A stretch of 11,767 nucleotides of DNA from Selenomonadaceae bacterium (lineage in GTDB: Bacteria; Bacillota; Negativicutes; Selenomonadales; Selenomonadaceae): assembly GCA_016280345.1 (NCBI GenBank), contig JAEEGN010000317.1:1-11767 (forward strand), read 5' to 3'. The translations under genes were made by a program, and so were the position numbers. Below the pieces are notes generated by a model. It did no database searches. It was not told where the DNA came from and saw only the letters and a list, made by a program, of their open reading frames with translations. Every line of letters starts with the position of its first letter. The stretch's first letter is position 1. Positions 6,279 through 11,767 of this stretch are shown here, piece after piece.

Positions 6279-7352
6279 TCAGCGCACCTGCTCGACGATG
6301 CTCAGATGGTCTTCATACGTCATGGAATAATGATTGTGCCCCTGCCGGTCGGCCACGAAGTACAGGTAATCGGTCGGCGCCGGGTACAGTACCGCCTCGA
6401 TGGAGTCCATGCCCGGATTGGCGATGGGGCCCGGCGGCAGCCCTTCGTTCTGATAGGTGTTGTACGGCGACTCGATCTCGGTATCGGCGTAGGTGACGTC
6501 TTCCTTCGGCGCGTCCAGCAGATACTGGATCGTCGTGTCCGACTGCAGCGGCATCCCCAGCCGCAGCCGTTTCAGGAATACCTGGGCAATCACCGGCCGG
6601 TCCTCGTCGAAACGGGCCTCCTTCTCCACAAGTGAGGCCAACGTCACCAGGTCGTACAGGGAAAGCCCCTCCGCCATCGCCCGCTGCCGCATGGCATCGG
6701 TCATCTTGTCATCGAAATTGTCCGCCATCATGTGCAGGATGGAATTCGCCGTCATGCCCGGCTCCACCTCATAGGTGTCGGGGAACAGGAATCCCTCGGC
6801 CCGGTAGGTCGCCTCCGGCGCCGCCAGCATATATTTATACGGCGCGAATTTCACCGCCTCGGCCCGGATCTCCGCAGCCCGGGCGATGCCTTCCTTCTCC
6901 AGCCGCTCGGCGATCTCGTTCACGTTGAAGCCCTCGGGAATCGTGAAGCGGGCCGGCGCCGTATCGCCCCGCACCAGCATATCCATGACTTCCTCCGCTT
7001 CCATACCGCGGCGGAACTTGTAAGTGCCGGTCTGGAACTTGCTCTCCAACCCGTTCACTTTCGCCGCCAGCCAGAAATACAAGCGGCTGCCGATGATTCC
7101 CTTCTCGGCCAGCATGCGGCCGACGCTGTCGGCGTCCATGCCCGGCTCGACGCGGACAAAAACCGGCGCATCCGCCGCATCCGCTGCCGGGGCCGGCGAA
7201 CAGCCGAACAGCGCGGAAAGAGCGAACCCCACCGCCAGGACCGCTGCCAGGCAGCCCGCCAGGAGGTGCTTCCGGTATTTCTCGTCCGGCCATCGAAAAG
7301 CGCCAATCCAATCCGCCAGCTGCTCCAGCTGGCGGATGAGCCAATCCGTCAT
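6279..7352 (-). CDS. mltG: Endolytic murein transglycosylase MltG
   Basis: 357 residues. MltG is an inner-membrane lytic transglycosylase that cuts nascent glycan strands and sets their length. The N-terminus is cytoplasmic (about 1-28), followed by one membrane segment (HLLAGCLAAVLAVGFALSAL, 29-48), a LysM-like region (FVRVEPGMDADSVGRMLAEKG), then the YceG catalytic domain with ASLVEKEA (catalytic Glu243 by family comparison), YNTY and the GLPPGPIANPG loop. All expected motifs are intact. It is the first gene of the minus-strand operon, two bases upstream of trmR, as in Bacillus yrrL. Upstream are an AGGGAGAGG Shine-Dalgarno partly inside a hairpin and a structured leader. Cys51 follows LFG at the end of the membrane segment, weakly like a lipobox, but a transmembrane anchor is the normal form. 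Confidence 0.96.
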   Translation of the reverse strand: MTDWLIRQLEQLADWIGAFRWPDEKYRKHLLAGCLAAVLAVGFALSALFGCSPAPAADAADAPVFVRVEPGMDADSVGRMLAEKGIIGSRLYFWLAAKVNGLESKFQTGTYKFRRGMEAEEVMDMLVRGDTAPARFTIPEGFNVNEIAERLEKEGIARAAEIRAEAVKFAPYKYMLAAPEATYRAEGFLFPDTYEVEPGMTANSILHMMADNFDDKMTDAMRQRAMAEGLSLYDLVTLASLVEKEARFDEDRPVIAQVFLKRLRLGMPLQSDTTIQYLLDAPKEDVTYADTEIESPYNTYQNEGLPPGPIANPGMDSIEAVLYPAPTDYLYFVADRQGHNHYSMTYEDHLSIVEQVR

Positions 7353-7353
7353 C

Positions 7354-7380
7354 CAAACCTCTCCCTTGTCACGCGGTTTG
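7354..7380 (-). promoter_or_regulatory. Hairpin overlapping the mltG Shine-Dalgarno
   Basis: On the minus strand CAAACC (7380-7375) can pair perfectly with GGTTTG (7359-7354), which ends one base before the mltG ATG at 7352. The loop and the 3' arm contain the Shine-Dalgarno AGGGAGAGG. Folding would partly hide the ribosome-binding site. The pairing is seen in the sequence; the regulatory effect is inferred. Confidence 0.5.
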
Positions 7381-7435
7381 CTTCAATCCACGCCGGTAGT
7401 TCAAGGAGTACGACAAGCCTGTGTCGCGTGGATTG
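7380..7435. repeat. Perfect 10-bp inverted repeat with type I-C CRISPR-repeat-like ends
   Basis: CAATCCACGC (7384-7393) and GCGTGGATTG (7426-7435) are perfect reverse complements 32 bases apart. A second small stem, GACA/TGTC (7412-7415 with 7422-7425), sits inside. Read on the minus strand, 7414-7380 begins GTCG and ends GCGTGGATTGAAGC; from memory, type I-C CRISPR repeats begin GTCG and end GCGTGGATTGAAAC or AAT. The middle of the unit lacks the usual palindrome and there is no array or cas gene. It may be a degenerate orphan repeat or simply an RNA stem in the mltG leader. Confidence 0.55.
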
Positions 7436-7442
7436 CCTTCTT

Positions 7443-7474
7443 GCAGTCGGGGAATACGCTCCGCTCCCATCTGC
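7443..7474 (-). promoter_or_regulatory. Stem-loop in the mltG 5' leader
   Basis: GCAG/CTGC outer pairing (7443-7446 with 7471-7474) encloses a second GGGA/TCCC helix separated by a small internal loop. Together with the stem at 7494-7509 (CCGCT/AGCGG, six-base loop) and the inverted repeat at 7384-7435, it makes the transcribed leader of mltG unusually structured. No T-run follows, so it is not a terminator. Confidence 0.4.
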
Positions 7475-7545
7475 GCGATGCAGGCTTTTACGCCCGCTCA
7501 CAGAAGCGGAAGAATCATTCCGTTGAAAATTCACGCATTTATAGT

Positions 7546-7575
7546 ATTGTAGCATATCAGGACGCGTCTTGTAAA
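7546..7575 (-). promoter_or_regulatory. Sigma-70-type promoter for the mltG operon
   Basis: On the minus strand TTTACA (7575-7570) is followed, after an 18-base spacer, by TACAAT (7551-7546), with an extended -10 TGC immediately upstream. The match to TTGACA/TATAAT is 5 of 6 at each box. Expected transcription start is near 7539, giving a leader of about 187 bases before the mltG ATG. Confidence 0.75.
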
Positions 7576-7636
7576 ACATTCTTGGCGGCAAAATGCGGCT
7601 TTTTCCCGTTTTTCCCTACGCTTTCCGCGACAGATA

Positions 7637-7645
7637 TGATATAAT
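7637..7645 (+). promoter_or_regulatory. Extended -10 promoter for the ftsEX operon
   Basis: A perfect TATAAT (7640-7645) is preceded by TGA (7637-7639), the extended -10 TGn motif. No good -35 hexamer is found at the right distance (TACGCT at 7617-7622), which extended -10 promoters can tolerate. Expected start is near 7652, leaving a 5' leader of about 130 bases before ftsE. Confidence 0.72.
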
Positions 7646-7651
7646 GGAATA

Positions 7652-7679
7652 CGTCGCCGGCGAACAAAGCCGGACGACG
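7652..7679 (+). promoter_or_regulatory. Strong hairpin at the predicted 5' end of the ftsE mRNA
   Basis: CGTCGCCGGC (7652-7661) pairs with GCCGG and CGACG (7669-7679) with one bulged A and loop GAACAAA: ten GC-rich base pairs beginning about where transcription should start. No T-run follows. A 5'-terminal stem-loop of this kind is a known way to protect mRNA from decay. Further down, CACCGG (7710-7715) can pair with CCGGTG (7756-7761), just ahead of the ftsE Shine-Dalgarno. Confidence 0.5.
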
Positions 7680-7780
7680 GGAAAAACGTTTGCGTTTCTT
7701 TGGCGGAAGCACCGGTTTTTTGCGGATTTTTTCAGTTTCGCGTGATACCATGGCGCCGGTGTAAGAAAGGATGGCCGCGG

Positions 7781-8467
7781 ATGATCGAGATGAAAGACGT
7801 TTCCAAGATATACGAGAACGGCGCGGTGGCGTTGGAACATGTCAGCGTGGAAATCGGCAAGGGAGAGTTCGTATTCATCGTCGGTGCCTCCGGCGCCGGC
7901 AAATCCACTTTTATCCGGCTCCTGTTCCGCGAGGTGCTGCCCTCGGACGGCACCCTCTCCGTGAACGGCTACGACGTCATCGCCATGTCCCACGGTGACG
8001 TGCCCTACCTCCGGCGCAGCCTCGGCGTCATCTTCCAGGACTTCCGGCTGCTGCCCGACAAGACGGTCTTCGAGAACGTGGCCTTCGCCATGCAGGTCAT
8101 CGAAGCGCCCCGTCGTCGCATCCAGCACAGCGTGAACGCGGTCCTCGACATCGTGGGCCTGCGCGACAAGTACAAATGCTTTCCTTCCCAGCTCTCCGGC
8201 GGTGAGCAGCAGCGCGTCGCCATTGCCCGGGCCATCGTGAACAACCCGGCCCTCGTCATCGCCGACGAGCCCACCGGCAACCTCGACCCGGAAACGAGCT
8301 GGGAGATCATGGACATCTTCAAGCGCATCAACAGCAGCGGCACGACCATCGTCATGGCGACCCATGACAAGCATATCGTCGATACCATGAAGCGGCGCGT
8401 CATCGCCATCGAGGACGGCCACATCGTCCGCGACGAAGCCCAGGGGGTTTATGGCTATGAAGCTTAG
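7781..8467 (+). CDS. ftsE: Cell division ATP-binding protein FtsE
   Basis: 228 residues. FtsE is the ATPase of the FtsEX complex, which couples ATP use at the cytoplasmic face to activation of cell-wall hydrolysis outside. Visible motifs: Walker A GASGAGKST (35-43), Q-loop Gln86 in IFQDFRLLP, ABC signature LSGGEQ (138-143), Walker B ALVIADEP with catalytic Glu163, the D-loop GNLDP and the switch His195 in MATHD. The start MIEMKDVSKIYENG is family-typical. The ATG at 7781 lies 9 bases after AAGGA, while an upstream ATG at 7771 is out of frame and in-frame extension to 7700 adds unrelated residues. It is first in the plus-strand operon, driven by the TATAAT at 7640, and its end overlaps ftsX. 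Confidence 0.97.
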   Translation: MIEMKDVSKIYENGAVALEHVSVEIGKGEFVFIVGASGAGKSTFIRLLFREVLPSDGTLSVNGYDVIAMSHGDVPYLRRSLGVIFQDFRLLPDKTVFENVAFAMQVIEAPRRRIQHSVNAVLDIVGLRDKYKCFPSQLSGGEQQRVAIARAIVNNPALVIADEPTGNLDPETSWEIMDIFKRINSSGTTIVMATHDKHIVDTMKRRVIAIEDGHIVRDEAQGVYGYEA

Positions 8468-9344
8468 CACCATCGAGTACGTCATCCGGGAGGTCTTCTT
8501 CTCCTTCCGCCGCAACAGCTGGATGGCGATCGCTTCGGTCAGCACGGTGGCGGTGTCCCTGTTCGTCTTCGGGATGTTCCTCGTCATCGTCATGAACATG
8601 AGCAAGATGATCAATTCCCTGGAATCCCAGGTGGAAATCAGCGTCTATCTGCAGGACAGCGCCGCCAAGGCGCAGATTGGCCGGATCGAGGAGCAGATCG
8701 CGTCGATGCAGGGCATCGCCGAGGTGCGCTTCGTGGACCGGGACACGGCCCTCGCCCGCTTCAAGGAACGGCTGGGAGAGCAGCAGTTCCTGCTGGACGC
8801 CCTGGGGGACAAGAATCCCCTGCCCAACGGTTTTGAGGTCCGGGCCCACCGTCCCGACATGGTGAAGACGGCAGCCGCCGCCATCAGCCGGATTGAGGGC
8901 GTGGAAACCGTCAAGTACGGGCAGGACGTCGTCGAACACCTCTTTGACATCACCCGGCTCATCCGCATCTTTGGTCTGGCGCTGATGGTTCTCCTGGCAG
9001 GGGCGACGCTCTTCATCATTTCCAACACCATCCGCCTCACCGTCATCGCCCGGCGCAAGGAAATCGCCATCATGAAGTACGTCGGCGCCACCGACTGGTT
9101 CATCCGCTGGCCGTTCCTGCTCGAAGGCATCGTCCTCGGCTGCTTCGGCGGCCTGGTGGCGGCGGGCGTGCTCTGGGTTGTCTACAGGATGATCACCGCC
9201 AAGGTCTACGAGACGCTGGCCTTCTTCCCGCTGATTCCGGCGCACCCGTTCCTCGTTTATATCCTGCTGGTCATTCTCGTCTGCGGCGTGCTGATTGGCG
9301 CTTTGGGCAGCACCATTTCGCTGAAGCGCTTCCTGAAGGCATAG
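8457..9344 (+). CDS. ftsX: Cell division protein FtsX (permease-like subunit)
   Basis: 295 residues from the chosen start. Topology is classic FtsX: a short cytoplasmic N-terminus, TM1 (WMAIASVSTVAVSLFVFGMF), a large extracytoplasmic domain of about 115 residues (VEISVYLQDSAAKAQIGRIE to the GVETVKYGQDVVE region), TM2 (FGLALMVLLAGATLFIIS), a cytoplasmic loop with RRKEIAIMKYVGAT, TM3 (EGIVLGCFGGLVAAGVLWVV) and TM4 (VYILLVILVCGVLIGALG). FtsX relays FtsE ATP cycling to an extracellular hydrolase; the next gene encodes the obvious candidate. The ATG at 8457 sits 9 bases from AGGGGG, whereas an ATG at 8451 in the same frame is only 3 bases away. Overlap with ftsE is 11 bases (17 for the longer form). 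Confidence 0.96.
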   Translation: MKLSTIEYVIREVFFSFRRNSWMAIASVSTVAVSLFVFGMFLVIVMNMSKMINSLESQVEISVYLQDSAAKAQIGRIEEQIASMQGIAEVRFVDRDTALARFKERLGEQQFLLDALGDKNPLPNGFEVRAHRPDMVKTAAAAISRIEGVETVKYGQDVVEHLFDITRLIRIFGLALMVLLAGATLFIISNTIRLTVIARRKEIAIMKYVGATDWFIRWPFLLEGIVLGCFGGLVAAGVLWVVYRMITAKVYETLAFFPLIPAHPFLVYILLVILVCGVLIGALGSTISLKRFLKA

Positions 9345-9355
9345 GAGGCGGCGCG

Positions 9356-10492
9356 ATGCGGATAGGGAAAAAAGCGGCGGCGCTGGCGCTTGCCCTGGCC
9401 CTCGCCCTGGGCCCGGCCCTCCCGGCCCGGGCGGACGAGAACGACGTCGAGGAGTTGGAGGGCCAGCTGGAAAGCCTTCAGGTACAGGCCGAGGCCCAGC
9501 AGCAGCGAACCGAGGAGATCCAGTCAAACATCAATACCGTTTCCGACCAGATACGAATGATTTCCGAGGAGGTCAGCAACGCCCAGACGGATTACCGTCA
9601 GGTGAAGAAGCTCCTTGACGAGACGAACGCCTCCATCGCCCGCAACCAGGAACTCCTGGAGCAGACGAACCAGGAGCTCGGCGTCAAAAACAAGCTGTTG
9701 CAGCGCCGGGTGCGCGATATTTACATGCACGGCCGCATCAGCTACATCGACGTGCTGTTCGGCGCCGCCGACTACAACGATCTCATGACCCGCATGGAAC
9801 TGCTCTCCCGCGTTATCCGTTCCGACTACGACCTGTTGAAGGCCGTCCGGGAAAAGAAACAGACCGTTGAGGAAACGCAGGCCGCTCTGGAACGGGAACG
9901 GGAGGAGCGAGCCGTCCTGGTGAAGGAAGCCGAAGAAAAGGAACTCGCGTTGCGCCTGCGCCGGCAGGAAAAAGACAAACTGCTGGACAAGATGCAGATG
10001 GACATGGAGCTTTCCCAGCAGGCCTATGAAGAAATCCTCGAGGCCTCCCGCCGAATCGAGCAGCTGATTCAGCAGAGCCAGTACCGTTATCCGGGAACGC
10101 CGCCGGGCTCCGGCGCCATGATCTGGCCCATTGCCGGCGAGATTACCTCGGAATACGGTTGGCGCACCCACCCCATTACCGGCGAAGAGCGCAAACACAA
10201 CGGCATCGATATCGGCGGCGACTACGACGAGCCGATCTGCGCCGCCGCCGCCGGCCAGGTCTCCTACGCCGGCTGGATTGACGGCTACGGTTACACCGTC
10301 ATGATCGACCACGGCGGCGGTATCCAGACGCTTTACGGTCACAACGAGGCGCTGGCAGTCACCGAGGGCCAGAACGTCGCCCAGGGCGAAGTCATCGCTT
10401 ACTGCGGTTCCACCGGCTACTCCACCGGCCCCCACTGCCACTTCGAGGTCCGCGAGAACGGCGAGCCGGTGGACCCGTGGGGTTATCTCTAA
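9356..10492 (+). CDS. Secreted coiled-coil M23 peptidoglycan endopeptidase (FtsEX effector)
   Basis: 378 residues. The signal peptide (MRIGKKAAALALALALALGP) has a likely cleavage after ARA at residue 26. Residues about 30-120 and 160-240 are long, charged heptad-rich coiled coils, the part that contacts FtsX in EnvC and PcsB-type partners. The C-terminal LytM/M23 domain (about 255-378) keeps every active-site residue: His281 and Asp285 (HNGID), His329 (YGH), and His360 and His362 (GPHCHFE). EnvC in Proteobacteria lacks these and only activates amidases, so this protein is probably itself a zinc endopeptidase that cuts peptide cross-links during cell separation. The ATG has GGAGG 7 bases upstream, 11 bases after the ftsX stop, so the three genes are surely co-transcribed. 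Confidence 0.94.
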   Translation: MRIGKKAAALALALALALGPALPARADENDVEELEGQLESLQVQAEAQQQRTEEIQSNINTVSDQIRMISEEVSNAQTDYRQVKKLLDETNASIARNQELLEQTNQELGVKNKLLQRRVRDIYMHGRISYIDVLFGAADYNDLMTRMELLSRVIRSDYDLLKAVREKKQTVEETQAALEREREERAVLVKEAEEKELALRLRRQEKDKLLDKMQMDMELSQQAYEEILEASRRIEQLIQQSQYRYPGTPPGSGAMIWPIAGEITSEYGWRTHPITGEERKHNGIDIGGDYDEPICAAAAGQVSYAGWIDGYGYTVMIDHGGGIQTLYGHNEALAVTEGQNVAQGEVIAYCGSTGYSTGPHCHFEVRENGEPVDPWGYL

Positions 10493-10617
10493 AACCATTC
10501 TCCGATCGCAAAAAATGCATTTGAACGAACAGCCCGCCGGACGGTTTCGCGTGCTTTGCAGCATCAACCACGCCGCCGCCCGGCGCGGCTCTTGAAAGAA
10601 AACAGGTGAATACCAAG
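10493..10617 (+). other. Short intergenic spacer before the S41 protease gene
   Basis: This 125-base gap holds no convincing promoter or terminator. A GC-rich palindrome around 10572-10589 (GCCGC/GCGGC) lacks a T-run. The AGGTGA at 10604-10609 is the likely Shine-Dalgarno for the next gene. Continued transcription from the ftsEX operon is the simplest reading. Confidence 0.4.
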
Positions 10618-11767
10618 GTGTTTTTGGCTGGCAAGAAAAAAATCATCGTCCTCGTCCTCGCCGTCGCGGCCTTTTCCTCCCTGGCGACGCTCGCGGGCCT
10701 GGCGGCGATCCTGGACCTCGACCTCTCGCGGTTGGCCCAGCTTTCCCGCTTCATGGCCTCCCTGCGCTTCGTCGAGCTCCGCTACGTGGAGGAGGTGGAC
10801 GACGAACGGCTCATAAACGGGGCTATTTCCGGCATGATGAAATCCCTGGACGACCCCTACTCCGTCTATCTCGACCCCAAGATGTACAAGCGGATGCAGA
10901 ACCAGACCAGCGGTCAGTTCGGTGGCATCGGCGTCGTCATGGGCTTCGATGACGCCGGCGTCCACGTCATTTCCGTCATTCCCGGCACCCCCAGTGAAGC
11001 GGCGGGCCTGAAGCCCGAGGATCGTATCGTGGCGGTCAACGGCGAAGCCACGGCGGATATGCCCCCGGAAAACGTCGCCGTCAATATCCGCGGCGAAGCG
11101 GGCACGGAAGTCGTCCTGACCATCGACCGCGCCGGTGAGGAGCGGCGTGACTACACGCTGACCCGCGACAACATCCACGTTGACACCGCCGCCGGCAAGA
11201 TGCTTACCGACAGCGGCATCGGCTACATCCGCATCAGTTCCTTCGCCTCCGAGACGGCGACGGAATTCCAGAAGGCTTACGACGAGCTGGCCGCCGCCGG
11301 CATGAAGGGCCTGATTCTCGACTTGCGGGCCAACCCCGGCGGCTACATCGCCACCTGCGTCGAGATCGCCCAGCAACTCGTGCCGAAGGGCCCCATCGTC
11401 TCCGTCGTCCAGCGGGACGGCACCCGGGAGGAGCACGCCTCCAAACTCGCGGCCCCGCCCTGCCCGCTGGTGGTCCTCATCGACAAGAACAGCGCCAGCG
11501 CCTCCGAGATCCTGGCCGGCGCCCTGCAGGACACCCACGCCGCTACCCTCGTCGGCAAGACCTCCTATGGCAAAGGCTCGGTCCAGCTGGTCCAGCCCAT
11601 TCCCGGCGAGAAGGACGCCCTCAAGCTGACCATCGCCAAATACTACACCCCCAGCGGTCGCAGCATCAACGGCACCGGCATTGACCCCGACGTCGAGATC
11701 GACTTGCCGAAGGAATCCACCGAAGACCTTCAGCTCAAAGGCGCGCTCGACATCATGCGGGAAAAGC
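10618..11767 (+). CDS. ctpA: S41 family C-terminal processing peptidase (CtpA type), partial
   Basis: The frame is open to the window edge (383 codons visible); the C-terminus is missing. The N-terminal membrane anchor or signal (KKKIIVLVLAVAAFSSLATLAG) is followed by a helical region with LDDPYSVYLDP, a PDZ domain from about residue 99 (QFGGIGVVMGF, SVIPGTPSEAAGLKPEDRIV), then the S41 core with DLRANPGG (235-242). The Ser-Lys catalytic pair is intact: Ser294 in NSASASE, Lys319 in SYGKGSVQ, with Gln323. Such proteases act outside the cytoplasmic membrane and trim or degrade envelope proteins, including wall hydrolases. The GTG at 10618 is preferred because AGGTGA lies 8 bases upstream; a GTG at 10606 in the same frame is the alternative. 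Whether the neighbouring M23 protein is a substrate is untested. Confidence 0.94.
   Translation, partial: MFLAGKKKIIVLVLAVAAFSSLATLAGLAAILDLDLSRLAQLSRFMASLRFVELRYVEEVDDERLINGAISGMMKSLDDPYSVYLDPKMYKRMQNQTSGQFGGIGVVMGFDDAGVHVISVIPGTPSEAAGLKPEDRIVAVNGEATADMPPENVAVNIRGEAGTEVVLTIDRAGEERRDYTLTRDNIHVDTAAGKMLTDSGIGYIRISSFASETATEFQKAYDELAAAGMKGLILDLRANPGGYIATCVEIAQQLVPKGPIVSVVQRDGTREEHASKLAAPPCPLVVLIDKNSASASEILAGALQDTHAATLVGKTSYGKGSVQLVQPIPGEKDALKLTIAKYYTPSGRSINGTGIDPDVEIDLPKESTEDLQLKGALDIMREK

Noticed and set aside
6279..7352. MltG as a lipoprotein (Cys51 after LFG)
   Set aside because: The Phe at -2 is a poor lipobox and the 28-residue cytoplasmic N-terminus fits the usual transmembrane anchor better.
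7380..7435. A genuine CRISPR array
   Set aside because: Only one unit and one inverted partial copy are present, with no regular spacers and no cas genes in the window.
7353..7540. 6S RNA or T-box leader
   Set aside because: The region has CCTTGAAC and ACCGCG fragments seen in those RNAs. It does not form the single long rod with a central bubble of 6S RNA, and it lacks the T-box sequence with terminator and antiterminator.
7349..7591. An 80-codon minus-strand frame across the mltG leader
   Set aside because: It spans the predicted mltG promoter and its start would lie upstream of the -35 box; the protein has no recognisable features.
10515..10595. A 26-codon plus-strand frame between the M23 gene and ctpA
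   Set aside because: No Shine-Dalgarno precedes it, and there is no leader-peptide pattern or terminator to support attenuation.
7616..11538. Four long minus-strand frames (332, 375, 347 and 324 codons) opposite ftsE, ftsX, the M23 gene and ctpA
   Set aside because: They have His/Asp/Arg-rich low-complexity composition and lie wholly antisense to well-recognised genes.

Overview
The window looks like the chromosome of a high-GC diderm Firmicute, most likely a member of the Negativicutes. The gene order aroQ - M24 peptidase - efp and the order mltG - trmR - U32 protein both match well-known Firmicutes neighbourhoods. The partial gene at the left edge, however, encodes a signal peptide followed by an autotransporter-like passenger, which needs an outer membrane. 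The genus cannot be fixed from the sequence alone.

Layout. (1) Positions 1-1361, minus strand: the N-terminal 453 residues of a secreted, autotransporter-like surface protein that leaves the window inside a polyproline linker. (2) A strong intrinsic terminator at 1385-1421 (minus). (3) Positions 1459-7352, minus strand: eight tightly packed genes that read as one operon, in transcription order mltG, trmR (tRNA 5-hydroxyuridine methyltransferase), a U32-family protein (probable tRNA hydroxylation partner of TrmR), acyP, aroQ, an M24 Xaa-Pro peptidase, efp and an Asp23/Gls24 protein. Many junctions overlap (ATGA or ATGATTGA) or are only a few bases apart. (4) A 428-base divergent intergenic region, 7353-7780. 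It holds an extended -10 promoter for each direction, a roughly 190-base structured leader for mltG, and a hairpin at the expected 5' end of the ftsE transcript. (5) Positions 7781-11767, plus strand: ftsE, ftsX, a secreted M23 peptidase with coiled coils, and an S41 C-terminal processing protease that runs off the right edge.

How the genes work together. The plus-strand cluster is a cell-separation module. FtsEX is an ABC-type transmembrane machine that controls a coiled-coil peptidoglycan hydrolase; here the hydrolase keeps all LytM catalytic residues and is probably an enzyme itself rather than an EnvC-like activator. The S41 protease may tune envelope proteins. The divergent operon starts with MltG, the glycan-strand terminase, so two wall-remodelling programmes share one control region. 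The rest of that operon is mostly about translation: wobble uridine modification by U32/TrmR, and polyproline rescue by EF-P. It also carries a shikimate-pathway enzyme, an acylphosphatase, a proline-specific peptidase and an Asp23 envelope-stress-type protein.

The most interesting non-coding signals are in 7353-7575. A leader with several stem-loops includes one that overlaps the mltG Shine-Dalgarno, and a perfect 10-base inverted repeat whose arm continues into the characteristic 3' end of type I-C CRISPR repeats. Also notable is the intrinsic terminator only about 20 bases before the surface-protein start.
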